DNA from: Distichodus sexfasciatus
Taxonomy: Eukaryota; Chordata; Actinopteri; Characiformes; Distichodontidae
Direction: 5' to 3'
DNA: 64,000 bases
NCBI GenBank assembly: GCA_032718565.1
Contig: JAVGVS010000008.1
Coordinates: 2,913,579-2,977,578 of the forward strand
Position 1 is the first letter of the stretch. Every line of letters begins with the position of its first letter. Positions 61,580 through 64,000 of the stretch are shown in pieces. The notes below the pieces were generated by a model that saw only the letters and a program-made list of their open reading frames with translations, made no database searches and was not told where the DNA came from. Made by a program: the position numbers and the translations under genes.

Positions 61580-64000
61580 TCAAAACATGAGGATTCGGTT
61601 GTTTCCAAAATCGACAGCTACGATCATTCCGTCCGGGGTAACGGCGATACCCGAGGGGCGATCCATCTGCCCGAAGCCGCTCCCCTGAGTCCCAAACTTG
61701 CATAAGAAGTTGCCGTTGGGTTCGAACACCTGAATGCGATGGTTGCGGGAGTCTGCCACAATGATGCGATCCTCCTGGTCTACGGCGACGCCCTGCGGAC
61801 GCAAGAACTGGCCGTTGCCCGTTCCTTCAGAGCCGAGGAAGCGTGCAGACTGGCAGTCGGGGCGGATGACCAGCAGCCGGTGGTTGTTGAAGTCGGTCAC
61901 CACCAGGTGGCCCTCCTGGTTGAAGGCGACTCCTCGGGGCGAGTCGAAATGCTTCCAGAGGGGGCCTTCGAAGCCGTACTTGTTGAGGAAAACGCCGTCG
62001 GGGCCGAACAGCTGCACGCGGTGGTTGCGGGTGTCCGAAACAAGAATCTTCCCCTCAGAGTTGACGGCCACATCCCAGGGGTAGTTGAACTGGCCGTTTT
62101 TGGTTCCCTTTTCGCCGAACTTGAGGATGAACTGGCCGTCGAAGGTGAAGATCTGGATGCGGTGATTGTCCTTGTCGGCCACAATGATCCTGCGCTGGCT
62201 GTCGCAGGCCACACCGGCTGGCCGATCGAACTGGCCGGGCCGCGAGCCCAAAGTGCCGAATTTGTGATGAAAGGTGCCGCACGGCTTGAAGATCTGAATG
62301 CGGTTGTTGCTGCGGTCGGCCACCACCACGTAACCTTCCTTGTCCACACAGATGCCCCAAGGTCGGCACAGCTGGCCGTCGCCGTCACCCTCGCCGCCGA
62401 ATGACGCCACCGGGAGGCCGACGCCTCCGTAGCTGCGTCCTGATTTGACTGCCACTTTGAAGGGGCTTCCTTCGATGTGCTGGTTGCAGACAAGTACAGA
62501 CAGCAGGTGCTCACCCTCGCTTTTGGGCAGGTAGCTGACCGTGTAGGTGCCGTCTTGGTGGTCGGAGACGTCGGCGCTCGACAGGTTCCCGTCCGGACTC
62601 ATCACCAGCGCGGAGATGCCGTCGCCGCCGGACATGCGCGGCTCGCCGTCGTGGTCGTAGCCTACCACCGTGAAGGAAGCCAGCTTGCCCTGCAGTGCCC
62701 GCTTCAGGCCGTCGCCGTGGGCCTTGGTCGCCGGGGCGAAGGCCCCGCTGCTGATGCGGCCCATGGACTTGACGGCAATGAGGAGCGCCTGGTCCGGAGG
62801 CGTGAACATGATGCGGTCGTCCTCCTGAGGCTGCAGGATGCAGCGCAGCGCCTTGAGCTCCTGCAGCTGGTTCAGCATGTGCTCGCGCGCCAGCAGGATG
62901 TCCATGCTGCGACCGTCCTCCAGCACCTTAGACACCGTGGCGATGGTGCTGTCCAGTTTGGTCAGGTTCTGGTGGAGTTTCTCCACCTGCAGGTACAGCG
63001 ACTTGGCCTTCACCTGCCGGATCTTCTCCAACTGTAGAGGACGAATAACGACAAGAAGCGTACATTGGTTTTTAGCTTGTGCTGGAGCCTTGATCGAACA
63101 ATGTAACGTAATGTAAGAAATGTAAGACATTTAAAAAGTACATTAATGTACAACTGCAGAATTGAAGCAAACCCAGTAAGCTAACGGTCTGCACAAACAG
63201 GCATGCAATAAAATCAGCATAAAACAGCGTTTCCCAAATCCCGGTCCTCGAGGAACACCGCTCTGCGCAGATTTGGTATTTCCTGCACCGCCGCACGCCG
63301 ATCCTATGTTGCTAATTAGCTAATCAGTAGCATCAGCTGTGCTGTGGGTCGGGAAACTCCAATCTGTGCAGAGCAGTGTTCCGCGAGTACTGGGATTGGG
63401 AAATGCTGGTATAAAAGCGCTCGTCACCGTCTCTAGGTCCTGTTCTTCCCTAAGAACAAATCTCAAATGAGAAAACTGGTGAAAACTGTGTGAGTGGGTT
63501 TCAAGAAGCAATTTCTTCTTAAGAGCGGCTGGTGAATGAGGTCCAAAGCCTTGCAGCAGATTCAATACTTAATCTTAAAGCGGTGTAAACCTGACGGGCA
63601 AGCTGCCAAAAGTAGTAGACGTGCAGTGATGTATCTCATCTGTTACCCAGAGGTTTGTCTGAACGCTGCCTGATACTGTGGTGGTAATAGAGGACTCAGC
63701 TTTTCAAAGCCTCCTCCTGAAGGCCGCAATAATGTGTTGTAACTTTATACAGAGCATTCGGAACTTCACAAAGCACTGCTTGTGCCTGAATGGAGCAGAC
63801 TTGAGCCCAGACACCACCTTAGAGGAAACGTAATATGTCAGTTAAGTGAGCGCTGCCCCAGTGGCTAATGCTGATGGTTACGTGATCGTCAGCAAGGCGA
63901 GGCTCACTCTCTCTCACGCGCACACACACACACCTTCCACAGCAGCTCACACTCGCGCTCCTCCAGGGCTTTCTTGTGGCGCAGCGTGGTGGTCTTCACC
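61580..64000 (-). CDS. trim71: trim71 (lin-41), E3 ligase and RNA-binding TRIM-NHL protein, C-terminal two exons (5' part outside window)
   Basis: Post-transcriptional repressor of early development and stemness; its NHL domain binds mRNA stem-loops. The last exon, 63031-61580, encodes 483 aa ending [18 protein letters not shown] and then NNRILMF plus stop. Upstream, 64000-63934 is the 3' end of the previous exon ([18 protein letters not shown]), and the junction is in phase 0. Within the last exon, residues 1-70 continue the coiled coil ([19 protein letters not shown]). Residues about 100-197 are a filamin/ABP280 repeat ([20 protein letters not shown] to [13 protein letters not shown]). Residues about 205-483 are six NHL repeats, marked by RPWGI, RPAGV, YPWDV, SPRGV, RPQGV and RPSGI. 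RING and B-boxes lie beyond the window. The exon is notably GC-rich against its AT-rich 3'UTR. Confidence 0.97.
63225..63408. mobile_element. MITE with ~50-bp terminal inverted repeats in trim71 intron
   Basis: CAGCGTTTCCCAAATCCCGG at the left pairs with the complement of ACTGGGATTGGGAAATGCTG at the right. The inverted similarity continues inward (GGAACACCGCTCTGCGCAGA against TCTGTGCAGAGCAGTGTTCC). ATAAAA flanks both ends as a possible target duplication. No coding capacity. Confidence 0.75.

Noticed and set aside
61739..62404. 221-codon plus-strand ORF opposite trim71
   Set aside because: Antisense shadow of the GC-rich NHL exon, where few stops occur in any frame.
62477..63037. 186-codon plus-strand ORF opposite trim71
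   Set aside because: Also an antisense shadow of the filamin and coiled-coil part of trim71.

Overview
This is a piece of a teleost fish nuclear genome. It carries spliced vertebrate genes with canonical GT/AG introns, AT-rich intergenic DNA, many (CA)n and (TTA)n microsatellites, and fish-type tRNA-derived SINEs and non-autonomous DNA transposons. No bacterial or viral gene cluster, CRISPR array or operon is present. The protein-coding content resolves into four conserved genes, all assembled exon by exon with reading phase checked across each intron.

Layout: (1) 1-13.3 kb, plus strand: the 3' portion (13 exons, 853 codons plus stop) of trak1, a kinesin/dynein adaptor for mitochondria. (2) 17.2-19.1 kb, minus strand: cck, the cholecystokinin preprohormone gene, with two coding exons (126 aa), a 5'UTR exon and a TATA-type promoter. 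(3) 19.1-39.7 kb: a roughly 20 kb gene-free, AT-rich interval with microsatellites, SINE copies and several duplicated or palindromic non-coding blocks. (4) 39.7-41.0 kb: a composite DNA transposon with long fold-back structure, then a CTCF-like motif and the cnot10 promoter. (5) 41.2-53.6 kb, plus strand: the complete cnot10 gene (19 constitutive coding exons, 744 aa) for a subunit of the CCR4-NOT deadenylase complex. (6) 56.9-64.0 kb, minus strand: the last coding exon, a partial upstream exon and a long 3'UTR of trim71 (lin-41), convergent with cnot10.

The genes do not form a pathway. trak1 and cck are close neighbours in human 3p22.1, and cnot10 and trim71 are neighbours in 3p22.3, so the window joins two ancestral blocks that lie megabases apart in human. 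cnot10 and trim71 both relate to post-transcriptional repression: CCR4-NOT deadenylates mRNAs, and TRIM71/LIN-41 is an RNA-binding repressor that is itself a let-7 target.

Most interesting observations: two tandem-duplicated candidate cassette exons inside cnot10, in phase and with unusual GTTAC donors; a cluster of let-7-type seed matches plus a miR-125 seed match in the trim71 3'UTR; a SINE tail that forms the 3' splice site of cnot10 exon 2 and a (TG)n tract that forms that of exon 12; a ~200 bp duplicated non-coding block on both sides of cck; and the fold-back transposon next to the cnot10 promoter. No wholly new biological system was found. Splicing, regulatory and conservation claims are inference from one sequence.
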